The notes: generated by a model from the letters alone, not told the origin. Positions 28,501-38,577 are shown, counted from the stretch's first letter. The stretch is 64,000 nt of DNA from CAVYGM01 sp963768025 (GCA_963768025.1 CAVYGM010000004.1:124001-188000), one strand, 5' to 3'. Translations and numbers: made by a program.

Positions 28501-29499
28501 TTAAAACGTCAATCCCGGCAAAGGCAGGCTTACGGGCTTTTGCCTTTGACTTTTCTGAGAATAACTTTCTTCGATGATGCTGATGGTCTTTGATGCCTCT
28601 TCAAGCGAACACCGGGGTAGCAGACCAGCCTGAACGGCGTTTATGAAATTACTTAGTTGAGTCTGAGCAATATCCGACCAGTCAGACGCCTCCCCAGGGT
28701 ACTTACCAGCTATCGAAATATGCTTGCCGTCCATGATCAAGTTATTGAAATCAAAAATACCCGCCTCAACCACGTGGCCATTGCCCATTACCCGGATTGT
28801 ATTGGGCAAGGAACAGGTTCTGCTTATACGAAAAAAGGCCTTCGCGGAAGTAGGAAAGAGGAGTGATAGGCGAAGGTTACTTTCAAGTCCACCAAGCGAG
28901 TCGTCGTAGTACTCCACCGAGGTAGGTACGCCCAAGCACCAAACTAAAAAGTCCAGGGAATGAATACCTCCATCCAAAAAAACTCCGCCTGGCGTTATTT
29001 CTTTCCGAAAGTTGTAGCCCGATACAGGCGACCAAGTAGTGGGATCTCCTTCAAGAATCTCGAATTCTGGTGATTCTCCAAAGAATCCATCTTTGACTAG
29101 TCTGCGTAACTCTAACCTATTAGGGAAAAAGCGATACGTATGGCAAACACCGGCGACTATCTTTCTGGTCTCTGTCGCATCAATTATCTCTTGCAATTCT
29201 CCCGAACTAAAGGCAACGGGCTTCTCACATAGAAAAGGAACTTGGGTCGCGACACACTCTCGCATAATCTCGATATGAGTGTGAGGAGGAGTAGCTAATA
29301 TTGCAAAAGTAGCATCCTGCAATTCCTGTTGATAATCAGGATATACTCTAAGATTGGGAAAGGTACTACCCAACTTAGCGCGTTGTGTTTCAGAAAATTC
29401 GGCCACGCACACACTTTCTAACCCGTGCAAGTGAATAGCAGCAGGGATATGGAACATTTCTGATACAGTTCCCCCTCCGATTATTAGTATCTTTATCAC
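28501..29499 (-). CDS. Gfo/Idh/MocA-family oxidoreductase
   Basis: 332 residues with a GTG start. The N-terminal Rossmann fold begins IKILIIGGGTVSEMFHIPAA. ATFAILATPPHTHIEIMREC and the signature VPFLCEKPVAFSS (catalytic-type Lys) are at about residue 90. ITPGGVFLDGGIHSLDFLVW contains the GGxxxDxxxH-type motif. The nucleotide-sugar substrate is unknown. It starts the module of oxidoreductase, epimerase, GT2, cupin, methyltransferase and aminotransferase. Confidence 0.9.
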   Translation of the reverse strand: MIKILIIGGGTVSEMFHIPAAIHLHGLESVCVAEFSETQRAKLGSTFPNLRVYPDYQQELQDATFAILATPPHTHIEIMRECVATQVPFLCEKPVAFSSGELQEIIDATETRKIVAGVCHTYRFFPNRLELRRLVKDGFFGESPEFEILEGDPTTWSPVSGYNFRKEITPGGVFLDGGIHSLDFLVWCLGVPTSVEYYDDSLGGLESNLRLSLLFPTSAKAFFRISRTCSLPNTIRVMGNGHVVEAGIFDFNNLIMDGKHISIAGKYPGEASDWSDIAQTQLSNFINAVQAGLLPRCSLEEASKTISIIEESYSQKSQRQKPVSLPLPGLTF

Positions 29500-29632
29500 T
29501 ACAATTATATTGTAAGGCCCAGTAAAGCAAAACCATAAGAGCCTTTTTGATATTCTTGACTTACAGAAACTCTATCACCAATGATTCGATAATTACAAGA
29601 TTTAATTAACATAAATTTAAAAGTCCAATAGC

Positions 29633-30545
29633 CTATGAAACGGTGTATATCATTTTATAAAAAACTCTCTTATATAATGCCTTAAATAAAAAAATAAATT
29701 TCTTATTCCTAAAATATAAAAGAATCAGTTTTCGATTGTATGCCAATAACAATTTAGCTATTGATTTTTTAAATTTGAAATCAAGAAATCCATCCAAATC
29801 CTCATAGAACTTAATCCTTCCATTTATGTCCTTTTCAAATGAAAAATTTTTGGTTGAAACTCCCTCCTCATTAACTCTATATACAGCGCACATTTCGTTT
29901 ATCAATTTAGCCTTACCAAATTTAGAAAGCATTACGAAAAGAGTATCATCATTCATATATGTAGTATAATACCATTTAGGAAAGCTTGTTATAAGATGGT
30001 TCCGAAATAATATAGACGACATATGTGCTAAGAGTTTGTATTTCACCATAATTTTCAGCTTTCAAACTATTATGTTCTTCTAATATATCTACTGTTGTAC
30101 AGGTATCCCAGATATTAACTTTAGCAATTTTTTTCTCCTTAGTATCATGATTAAAAATATATGAATTCGTAAAACACATTACATAATTCAGATTATTTTC
30201 TAAAAAATTTACTTGTTTTTGTAGTTTACAATCATCAATCCAATAGTCATCTCCATCGCAATGTGCAATATATTTACCCCTTGCAGATTCATACACTTTT
30301 ATTGAGTTTTTTACGAATCCCTGGTTTTGATCCGATTTAAGTAGTTTAAATTTAACATTTGGGTTCAACTCAATAAACTTTTCGATAATTTGAATTGTAC
30401 TGTCAGTACTGCAATCATCTGAAATTACTATCTCAAAACTGAAATTCACTTTTTGTAATAACCAACTTTCAATTGCTTGCCCAATGTACTTCTCTCTATT
30501 ATAAGTGGTTGAACAAATACTCACTAATGGATTTTCAAGAATCAT
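29633..30545 (-). pseudogene. Glycosyltransferase family 2, split by a frameshift
   Basis: The first frame (30545 down to 29976) holds the GT-A domain: LVSICSTTYNREKYIGQAIE, FEIVISDDCSTDSTIQII, YIAHCDGDDYWIDDCKLQKQ. It ends soon after ENYGEIQTLS. The second frame continues as AHMSSILFRNHLITSFPKWY, then YMNDDTLFVMLSKFGKAKLI and MCAVYRVNEEGVS, the usual C-terminal part of this GT2 subgroup, ending at 29633. A single-base change near 30022-30030 joins them into about 300 residues. Strongly AT-rich. Confidence 0.82.
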
Positions 30546-30726
30546 AACAATTTCAATAGTAATTGATGATTTGTTTACGATAGAAACAATTAAAATTGTT
30601 AAGTTATAATAATTTTAATTGTAACTTTTCAAACAACTGGAAATTTAATTTGCATATAAAATATTATTTTCTCACTTTAAAGGGGTGAAACGTAAGTTAT
30701 AATAGATAATAATTATGATCTACATA

Positions 30727-31713
30727 CTACAATGCATATTTTTCTAACTTTTTGGCCATTTTTAATATTTTATAAATTTCATTGTTAACTCCAATTATAT
30801 TAAATCCAGTAAAATAAATAATTTTATATATTTGTTCATTCTTATTCCATTTCAACCTAGGTATAATGAGGCATAACGATAGTTTAACTATAGTATTTAA
30901 TAGGGATTTAATTCGATTACCTTTAATACCATTTACCAACGATGTAACATAATAATAGTTGATTATCACTGGATCGCATAATTGAATACTTTTACAAAGA
31001 TTATCTCTATACTCCTCCGTTAGCCTATTATTGGGTAAGTAATGGTAAAATGATAACTTATTATCATAATATAGCTTATAGTTCATTAATCTGATTCGTA
31101 AACAAATTTCAGTGTCACCTCCTGATGTAAGCTCATTACCTTTTCTATCTATTAATAGTGGCGGGAAATTTTCATATGCTACTTGCATCAAATTTTTTCT
31201 TATTGCTAGCCCCGCTCCAAAAAGTAATTTAGAATTAGGCAAATATCCTGTTTCAGCATTCTGTTCACCAATAGCATAGCGTTCCTTATAATAATTATCA
31301 TTAAACCAATCTGGCAAATCAATACTATCTACTTTCGCGATAGATTTACCACCAAGAGCACCAATTTTAAGATTTTGTGACATGATTGAATGCACATTTG
31401 AAATATAATTGCTTTCTAGCCAATTATCGTCATCACAAAAAATTAGAATTTTTCCTCTAGCTTCTTTAACACCTTTCATCCTTGCATTTGACAATCCAGG
31501 TATAGGCTCATATACTACTCTTAATTTGGTTGGGTGACCCAATTGAGTCCACACTTCAGAGGCAAAGTCCACGGTTCCATCGTCTGAATTATTATCCACT
31601 AATATTATCTCCCAAACTAATTGTGATTCTGTTACTTGTTTAGATAAGTGCTTGAGCGTTTCATAAATACGTTTTACACTATTATAGCAACAAATGATTA
31701 TGGAAATATCCAT
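30727..31713 (-). CDS. Glycosyltransferase family 2 (GT-A)
   Basis: 328 residues from the ATG at 31713, the first codon after the FkbM gene stop; an ATG five codons earlier would overlap that gene. Motifs: DISIIICCYNSVKRIYETLK, WEIILVDNNSDDGTVDFASE, ILIFCDDDNWLESNYI (metal site), LGGKSIAKVDSIDLPDWFND, and TSGGDTEICLRIRL. AT-rich. Acceptor and donor cannot be assigned. Confidence 0.9.
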   Translation of the reverse strand: MDISIIICCYNSVKRIYETLKHLSKQVTESQLVWEIILVDNNSDDGTVDFASEVWTQLGHPTKLRVVYEPIPGLSNARMKGVKEARGKILIFCDDDNWLESNYISNVHSIMSQNLKIGALGGKSIAKVDSIDLPDWFNDNYYKERYAIGEQNAETGYLPNSKLLFGAGLAIRKNLMQVAYENFPPLLIDRKGNELTSGGDTEICLRIRLMNYKLYYDNKLSFYHYLPNNRLTEEYRDNLCKSIQLCDPVIINYYYVTSLVNGIKGNRIKSLLNTIVKLSLCLIIPRLKWNKNEQIYKIIYFTGFNIIGVNNEIYKILKMAKKLEKYAL

Positions 31714-31714
31714 T

Positions 31715-32587
31715 TTATGACAATTCAATTTTATTTATATAAATTGTATATTCGTTAACACAATCAAATTTTAAGAAATTATTTCTTTCTAGTGTGGAAC
31801 ATATTTCTTCACTGGCATTAGCCTCATTATGGATTTCAATTACTACTACTTTGGTAACTTTCAATATGGAATCAATCCCATCATAACAAACAAATAATTC
31901 TTTTTCAGCACCCTCAATGTCAACTTTTAGTAAATCAATTTTTTTAATATTGTTTGCTTTCAATAGAGAATCTAAAGTTATTCCTTGAACGATAACTTCA
32001 TTTTTCCCGTTTACGATTGGTTGAGTAAATAATGACCAATCCTTACCATCTCTAAAATTATTAGTTAAATGAAGCATTTCATTATTAGACCATATGGCGT
32101 TATTCATTAAAACAAATTTTACTAAGTTTTTAGTTAAATTCTGTTTTAACATAACTCCATTACCGATAGAAGGCTCAACACAATAAATTTGGGCATGTTC
32201 GAAGAATTTTGAAAAATAAAGAGCTGATAAGCCTATATTACTTCCAAGGTCAATTATCGTTTCAACTTCTAGATTATTCTGTAATATTATTTTTACTACG
32301 TCTCTATATTCTTCGAAGATAACTAATTGCTCGAATACGAACACATCACTACTCTCTCCTAGTCTAAGATTGATTCGACATTTTTTATTATTTAAGTTGT
32401 ATATTACCTGACAACTTTTAAGCCTTTTTGTAATATATCCTCCTTTTCTAAGTATTTCTTTTTCTATATCCATTTTGTGAAGAATACCTATCATCTTCTC
32501 ATCTAATACAAGATTTCTTATGGATAAATATTTATGTAACACGATTATTATGTGCTCACCAATTGTTAGTAATTTGTAATATTTCAT
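31715..32587 (-). CDS. FkbM-family SAM-dependent methyltransferase
   Basis: 290 residues. FkbM features: TIIDLGSNIGLSALYFSKFF (SAM motif I), IYCVEPSIGNGVMLKQNL, and IDLLKVDIEGAEKELFVCYD, the family signature D-IEG-E. It probably O-methylates a sugar of the polymer. It is the first gene after an ISL3-like remnant and is followed by a GT2 gene that starts two bases beyond its stop. Confidence 0.92.
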   Translation of the reverse strand: MKYYKLLTIGEHIIIVLHKYLSIRNLVLDEKMIGILHKMDIEKEILRKGGYITKRLKSCQVIYNLNNKKCRINLRLGESSDVFVFEQLVIFEEYRDVVKIILQNNLEVETIIDLGSNIGLSALYFSKFFEHAQIYCVEPSIGNGVMLKQNLTKNLVKFVLMNNAIWSNNEMLHLTNNFRDGKDWSLFTQPIVNGKNEVIVQGITLDSLLKANNIKKIDLLKVDIEGAEKELFVCYDGIDSILKVTKVVVIEIHNEANASEEICSTLERNNFLKFDCVNEYTIYINKIELS

Positions 32588-32800
32588 CTAGCTCTTCTGT
32601 TAATCTTGCTGGTACTCTTACAAACCACAATGGCAAGTTTTCTTAATAAATTAAATAATTATTAGAAATCGTGAAAATCTAATCAAAACAAACTTATTTG
32701 GTTCTTTGATAATTTTTGTGGTCATATATATTGTGCAAGGATGCTAAATTGAAAAGTCCAAATTTAGGTAGGCCGTAGCTAATTCGTTAAATTAGCAGAT
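32588..32800. other. AT-rich gap upstream of the FkbM gene
   Basis: About 210 bases with no open frame, between the FkbM gene and transposon debris. It presumably supplies the promoter for the downstream AT-rich genes if read-through from the main operon is lost. Confidence 0.3.
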
Positions 32801-32808
32801 CACATTGT

Positions 32809-33747
32809 TTAGAGCCCCGGTTTTCGCTTTGTTAAACTTTTGTTGGCAGAATTGTCGATTTGTATTAGCAAATTCCTGAGTATATAAACAAAGTCTAACC
32901 GGCTGCGTTGCCTGAATGCCTTGGCTCTGCCCATCCAATTGCACAAGGACCCCTTAGACGGGCGTATTGGGTGGCCTTGGGTTTGTCCTTTAAAAGATCC
33001 CACCTAATATTTTTGAAGCGCTCCTCTGCCGGCGCTTACAGCTCAGTTGCCGCGGTAAGTCTTTGAGGGCTTTGTAAAGCGTCTAACCACGTAGATTTGA
33101 TCGGCAACGTAGTGGTCTATCTGAGGGAAGAAGAGCTGGCTGACGCTGTGGTAGGCCGATCAGGTATCGAAAATTGCTGACTCTATCTGAACGCAGAACG
33201 AAGTGACAATCCTATTAAAATGAGCTACTAGCCTTTCCTTCGAGCGGTTTAGTAGCACGTCCAGGGCTGTATTACGTTCAAATCTGTCAGTACGTAGCAG
33301 TAATTGGCTTTACCCTTTTAGTTAGCGATCTCATCAATGGCCACCCGCCGCACGGCGGGCAGATCGAGCTGGGCGTTGATTTTACTGGTAGTAAATGCGC
33401 TTGGCGTTCACGGCGAGTAGGGCTCCCACTTCTGTGAAGGCCTGCTTGGTGCAGCAGCAAAATATCATTGTTGGGTGCTCCCGTTTTCCTAGCCGTGGGT
33501 GTGGCTTTTGTTACAGTCATTAAAGCTTGGCTGCTCGGTAAGGTACCAGACACAGTCCGAACAAAAACTTGCGATCCTTTAACATTTGCCTAACCTGACG
33601 CCCCGAAATGTCCAAGTTGGACTTTACACTGGATGTACTGAGCAACCTGAGCGATGGGACGAAGACAGTGAAGGCAGTCAATTTAGAGGTACTTACATAG
33701 CAATGAAGCGTGATGCGCATGGTCAATAGTTCAACACTGTCTACCAA
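32809..33747 (-). pseudogene. ISL3-like transposase remnant
   Basis: Scattered peptides on the minus strand fit an ISL3-type transposase. MRITLHCYVSTSKLTAFTVF followed by SVKSNLDISGRQVRQMLKDR and KFLFGLC resembles the N-terminal zinc-ribbon/DLP-GR-V region (33747 to about 33570). CNWMGRAKAFRQRSRLDF near 32950 may correspond to the NGQ-EGQ-N-K-KR C-terminal region. Stops and frame changes are frequent. The assignment is from family memory only, so another DDE family is possible. It separates Wzt from the FkbM gene. Confidence 0.5.
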
Positions 33748-33888
33748 CGAATTAGGCCGTTATAAAAGTACTTGCTAAATTTTGTTTCTTACATGCTCGA
33801 AGCAGTTTACAAAAATTGTTAGAGTACCAACTTGGTTTTACTCATGGACCTTAATATCAAATTTATCATTCAATCTTTGAGACTATAA

Positions 33889-35145
33889 TTAATGTATTGA
33901 AAATCGGTAACTGTCCAACTCAACTCTCGATTTTGGAACAATATAACCATGTTCTGTACTATGTGGAAAAGAACGCCCAATGGAGGGGGATCTTACAATA
34001 GAGAAACATGTACAATAGTTTATTTGGACAATAGTTTCTGTATTATGGCTACCAATCCAAAGGCTTGTATAGTAATCACCTGGGATTAATGGAGGTAATT
34101 CTATAATAACCGTAACATCTCTAGGTGTTTTGGTAAAATTTACAATTTTATCTATAGTTGGTAGGGCTTGCATAATAGATATCCTTTCGAAATTCGATAT
34201 ATCGACTGCAATAAAACAATTTTTATGATTAGTGATACTCTTATAGGTAAATGTTAAAATTAACTGATTCTCAGTTTGCATTTGAATGATCCTTTCAACA
34301 TGTATCGGAGAGTCTTGATTTTCTTTCGAGGTCCATAAATTACTAATACTTTTTCTTTCTGTTGAGAAATACTGATCGATGATTTCTGTTACGCTCCCTT
34401 TTGATTTAACAGCTCCTTTATCAATCAAAAGGCAACTACTACATAATGCTTTCATTGCACTCATATTATGACTTACAAACAGCACCGTCCTACCCTCGTT
34501 CCGGCTCACATCTTGCATTTTCCCAATCGCTTTCTTCTGAAACTCAGCATCCCCAACAGCCAATACCTCATCCACAACCAATATTTCAGGCTCCAAATGA
34601 GCCGCTACCGCGAAGCCTAAGCGTACCATCATACCCGAAGAATAGCGCTTTACAGGAGTGTGTATGTAGCGCTCACATCCTGAGAAATCAACGATTTCAT
34701 CGAGCTTTGATTTGATTTCTGTTTTAGTCATTCCTAGGATAGCTCCGTTCAGAAATATATTTTCCCGGCCAGTCAATTCCGGATGAAAGCCCGTTCCTAC
34801 TTCCAAGAGGCTTCCAATGCGCCCATTGTAATCAATACGCCCAGTGGTTGGACCTGTTACCTTGGACAGGATTTTAAGTAATGTTGATTTCCCTGCTCCG
34901 TTCTTTCCTATGATTCCCAATATCTCTCCCGGCATTACCTCAAAGTTGATGTCTTTCAATGCCCATACATATTCACTTTTGCCTTTATTACTTCGGTCGT
35001 TCGACTCTCCAATTAGTAAAAATGGATCTTCTTTTCCTTGCATCCGATACCACCAGCGTTTGAGATCATTACTTAGGGTGCCTGTACCTATGTTACCCAG
35101 CCGGTATTGCTTAGAGAGGTTTTCTACCTTGATGATTGGTTTCAT
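33889..35145 (-). CDS. wzt: ABC transporter ATPase for polysaccharide export (Wzt-like, with C-terminal extension)
   Basis: 418 residues. The nucleotide-binding domain has Walker A GKNGAGKST at residues 80-88, the YSSGMMVRLGFA signature at about 165-176, Walker B EILVVDEVLAVGDA and the switch VLFVSHNMSAM. After about residue 260 a beta-rich domain of about 150 residues follows. In Wzt-type proteins this region binds the polymer terminus and gives specificity. Its partner permease gene is at 36927-37784, now about 1.8 kb upstream because a transposase remnant and a gene fragment lie between them. Confidence 0.92.
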   Translation of the reverse strand: MKPIIKVENLSKQYRLGNIGTGTLSNDLKRWWYRMQGKEDPFLLIGESNDRSNKGKSEYVWALKDINFEVMPGEILGIIGKNGAGKSTLLKILSKVTGPTTGRIDYNGRIGSLLEVGTGFHPELTGRENIFLNGAILGMTKTEIKSKLDEIVDFSGCERYIHTPVKRYSSGMMVRLGFAVAAHLEPEILVVDEVLAVGDAEFQKKAIGKMQDVSRNEGRTVLFVSHNMSAMKALCSSCLLIDKGAVKSKGSVTEIIDQYFSTERKSISNLWTSKENQDSPIHVERIIQMQTENQLILTFTYKSITNHKNCFIAVDISNFERISIMQALPTIDKIVNFTKTPRDVTVIIELPPLIPGDYYTSLWIGSHNTETIVQINYCTCFSIVRSPSIGRSFPHSTEHGYIVPKSRVELDSYRFSIH

Positions 35146-35248
35146 ATAATAAATTTGGTACGGCTATTGTGAGCCTACGCTCATCTCAAAAAGGAGCATG
35201 GTTACTGTTTTGCATTTAATGCGAATATTGGGTTAAAAAACGTAGTCA

Positions 35249-36205
35249 GATAAAGCTGTAGCCAATGCGCCAAATACATGTAGAATCAGCCCACTGGCGG
35301 CTCTGATCTTGGAAGCGTCCTGCAATCACATTTTCTCGTTAAGCCAATTGAAAAGTGACTCAATTGGTTGTCTCATACGAGAGACGGCCGTCGACCATAG
35401 CCCATCGGTAGCCCTGGCGAAGTTCCTCTCCCATTCAGATTGGCCCTCAACGAGCTTGACTGCGTGTATATGAAGGTACCCTGCAGTTCCATCAGCCGCT
35501 TGTTGAGCGGTTTGTCAACGTAGGCCTTATCGGCGAATACGGCCTGGCCCGCCATATAGTCGGCCACGGGCTTGAAGACGGCCAGGTCGTTCTCCGAGGC
35601 GGGCGTCAGACCGGCCATTTGCACCAGTGGGATACTGCCCCTGACGCGGCGGGCGGCCACGTGCAGTTTCACGCCGTAGTATTAGACGCCCTCCGAGGCG
35701 CAGAAGCCCTTGTCGGAGAGTTCGAGGGCCATCCGGCCCTGCCGTCGTCCTGAGCAGAGCATGATCGGCAGCGAGTCGGTTAGCGTCACCAGTCCGCTTA
35801 TTTTATCAGTATAATTCTGAATTTCAGTCGAATGTAGAACTATCGACACCAGCGCCATGACGGCCGAGCCCATCGCGTTAATCGGACCGCCGAGCGGCCG
35901 TGCGCTGAAGTTGGCATAGGTGGGCAGGCGCGGGAACCACGCCATCAAGTAGCGCAAGGCATAGTCGTGAATGTCGGTCTTGCTGTGCCTGTTTTCATGA
36001 ATCCGATGGTAAAATAGATCGTCACTAGTTCGGCGTCGGTGATTTTGAGGTTTTCGGGCTCAGAGTTTGGTCGGACCACCGATGCGGCTGAACCTTTGGT
36101 AATACCAGCGCAGTTCTGTATCATAGCACTCGCAGAGGTAGTAGTACAGGCTGATTAATTCCAATGCTTTCATCGTCAGTATATTATATGTTTGGTCACA
36201 CAAAT
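35249..36205 (-). pseudogene. Decayed DDE transposase (IS982/IS5-like)
   Basis: Pieces in order on the minus strand: LELISLYYYLCECYDTELRW (36170 onwards), ITDAELVTIYFYHRIHENRH, DIHDYALRYLMAWFPRLPTY, LVTLTDSLPIMLCSGRRQGR with the first Asp, a stop at the end of DKGFCASEGV, then YYGVKLHVAARRVRG, LTPASENDLAVFKP and FADKAY (second Asp). The tail is MRQPIESLFNWLNEK, a stop, then ASKIRAASGLILHVFGALAT ending near 35249. Several stops and shifts. It has inserted between wzm and wzt. The exact IS family is uncertain. Confidence 0.75.
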
Positions 36206-36339
36206 ATACCTGACCATGAGCTACTGCCTCTGCTTTATTTGAACCTGAGATGCGCATAATATAGTACTTTTCAAGGCTATATCTTTGTTGCGCGAAATAT
36301 CGCATTGGGAAAATATAGTGCAGCTATGTTAGTATCCAG

Positions 36340-36767
36340 ATTAAACAGCATGTACCCTTCTGAAAATTCAGAGTGATAGTGATATTTATCGAAGAAATTC
36401 TTTAAAACTTCCCTCCCAGTATAGTTCCACTTTCTATGTAAGTTCGGTAAGCGCCCACAGCCTGGGCTTCACTTAGATGCCCGGGAAAATAGAGCCTCTG
36501 TTCTCACCATGCACCACATAAGGTAGTACGTGCTCTTTTTGTATATTCCGGATTCCGCCAATCCTGTACTCCCGATTTTCTTGTATGGTAACATCGTTAC
36601 TTTTCCCAATCTTTTAAATAGTCAATTTCATCGATATACTAAGAAGATAGATGATTGCGGAAGAAATCCATAACTTTGAAAAACATAAACTCATCTCGCA
36701 GTGATTGAAGTTTATACTCGAATTCATTTTGAAGCAATTTTCCTTCGTACTCCAATTGATCATTCAT
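36340..36767 (-). pseudogene. Unidentified decayed gene in the exporter region
   Basis: A short frame starts at 36767 (MNDQLEYEGKLLQNEFEYKL, then RDEFMFFKVMDFFRNHL). It meets a TAG at 36639-36641 but continues in the same frame as YIDEIDYLKDWEK. In the next frame VTIQENREYRIGGIRNIQKE, HVLPYVVHGENRGSIFPG and, after another shift, KYHYHSEFSEGYMLFNLD follow. The continuity of protein-like sequence across stops looks like a lost gene of about 140 or more codons. I do not recognise the family. Confidence 0.4.
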
Positions 36768-36926
36768 ACTGTACCTTGACAAATAATCTCGGATATTTTA
36801 AGAAGTTACTAATTTATGGCTTTTTAACCTTCTCAACTATTGATTCCATAGTAGATTAATGCCATATCATTTAGATTATAACCGGATTCTGACAGTATTT
36901 TTCTTAATATTGGCTATCAATTTCAT

Positions 36927-37784
36927 CTACACTACATCCATAAAATTCTTTTCGGTCTTATTAAATATGATCAATCCAAAAAGGAAAACTAAAATCGTGA
37001 AGCCTGCCGAATAGCCCAGTAGTGCTAAAGAAAAAGTACCGGTACCGAAAAATCCGTATTTAAATGTCTCAAGGATACCAGTCATGGGATTGGCTACCAT
37101 GATAGGCAAGTATTTGGCCGGGACAGCGGAAAGCGGCAAAATGACCGGAGTAGCGTACATCAGTAGTTGAACCCCAAATTCTACCAGATATTGTAGGTCG
37201 CGATACTTAGTGGTTAAGGCAGAGGTCAACATACCTAAACCCAACCCCATAAAGCCCATCAACACTACCAGGAAAGGCAGTAGTAGGAGGGTGAGATTTG
37301 GATTTAATGCGTAGCCAGTCAGCATATAATACCCATACATGAGCATGAATAAAAGCAGCCCGATGCCAAACTGAATCAGATTGCTGATGATAATGGAAAG
37401 CGGAGTAACCGCTCTTGGAAAATATACCTTCCCGAACAAGCCAGCATTGGCCGTAAACGTTGTGGAGGTGGTTCTAAGACAATTGGAAAAATAATTCCAA
37501 GCAGTGACACCAGCGAGATAAAACAATATAGGTGGTACACCATCGGTGGATAAGTTCGCCATGCCACCGAAGACGATCGCCATAACGGCAGTCTGAAAGA
37601 TCGGCTGAATAAAAAACCAAAGTGGTCCCAATACTGTCTGCTTGTATTTGGCCACGAAATCACGTTGAACAAAAAGCATCAGCAAATCCCTGTAGCGCCA
37701 TATTTCCCCCAATCTCAGATTGAGCATTTTGTCCCGGGGCTCTATTGAATTCTCAAAGGTTCTTTCGGTTTGCTCCATAAGCAC
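36927..37784 (-). CDS. wzm: ABC-2 type polysaccharide export permease (Wzm-like)
   Basis: 285 residues with about six transmembrane segments. Family features: RDLLMLFVQRDFVAKYKQTV followed by LGPLWFFIQPI near residue 45, the hallmark of Wzm/TagG permeases, then FYLAGVTAWNYFSNCL, and TKYRDLQYLVEFGVQLLMYA at about 190-209. It would form the inner-membrane channel for the undecaprenyl-linked polymer with the Wzt-like ATPase. Two ATGs two codons apart (37784 and 37778) are possible starts. Downstream DNA up to wzt is transposon debris. Confidence 0.93.
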   Translation of the reverse strand: MLMEQTERTFENSIEPRDKMLNLRLGEIWRYRDLLMLFVQRDFVAKYKQTVLGPLWFFIQPIFQTAVMAIVFGGMANLSTDGVPPILFYLAGVTAWNYFSNCLRTTSTTFTANAGLFGKVYFPRAVTPLSIIISNLIQFGIGLLLFMLMYGYYMLTGYALNPNLTLLLLPFLVVLMGFMGLGLGMLTSALTTKYRDLQYLVEFGVQLLMYATPVILPLSAVPAKYLPIMVANPMTGILETFKYGFFGTGTFSLALLGYSAGFTILVFLFGLIIFNKTEKNFMDVV

Positions 37785-38007
37785 AGCTTCGCTCTTTCAC
37801 TCCCATGGAAAGTACCATAAAAGCCTCATTTAAAGTAAATTGTGAAAAAATTAAATCTCTTTTACTTAATCCCTATTTTTTTAAAACAACAGCGGCGCTT
37901 TCAAATATAATCAACTTTGTCTGCTAATAACCCTATTATGTCATATACTTTAAGAATCATATTGTAGAGTTGGTATCAGTCGAAAATATCAAAAAGTATC
38001 AAATTCA

Positions 38008-38577
38008 CTACTTGCTTACCTGCTGCATTCCCGTATGTTGATTTACCACCCGCGTACGACCCAGTTCAAGCAGAATGCCTTTGCCAATAGCCGCAATTTC
38101 GATTAGTAGTTTACCCTTGTCATTATGCCTTATCAGCCTCCCTGACTGATTTTTAAAGGGCCCGGAGGTGATTAATACTTCACTGCCAACTATCAGCTCA
38201 GAATCCACTACTTCGATTTCATAATCGAGGTAGTCCATTTTCTTTAAAGCGTTGATCTGGGATTCAGGTATGTAGGCATAAGTCCCCCCAAATGAAACAA
38301 TCCGCACCACACCAGCACAATTGAGCATAGGGTAGCGCTGAGCTTCTGAAAACCGGACAAAGAGATAGCCCGAAAACAAAGGCTCCTCTACAACTTTGAC
38401 CCGGTCGCTCCACTGCTTTTTTCGTTTTTGTAAAGGCAGGTATACCTGCATTCCTAAGCCCTCCAATACCGCAGCGGCCTTTTTTTCTGAACGGGAACGG
38501 GTTTGTACGACCCTCCAAGGCAATGATTGAATAGTAGTAGACGTGGTACTATTCACCGACTCATTTACACTTCTCAT
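38008..38577 (-). CDS. UpxY-type transcription antiterminator (NusG/RfaH family)
   Basis: 189 residues. The NGN domain begins WRVVQTRSRSEKKAAAVLEG (about 22-41) and includes VYLPLQKRKKQWSDR and EPLFSGYLFVRF. A KOW-like domain follows (VGSEVLITSGPFKNQSGRLI, about 145-164). Such NusG paralogues let RNA polymerase read through long polysaccharide operons. The start overlaps the end of the oxidoreductase gene as ATGA. It is unusual that it is the sixth gene of the transcript rather than the first, as in Bacteroides capsule loci. About 220 non-coding bases separate it from wzm. Confidence 0.93.
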   Translation of the reverse strand: MRSVNESVNSTTSTTIQSLPWRVVQTRSRSEKKAAAVLEGLGMQVYLPLQKRKKQWSDRVKVVEEPLFSGYLFVRFSEAQRYPMLNCAGVVRIVSFGGTYAYIPESQINALKKMDYLDYEIEVVDSELIVGSEVLITSGPFKNQSGRLIRHNDKGKLLIEIAAIGKGILLELGRTRVVNQHTGMQQVSK

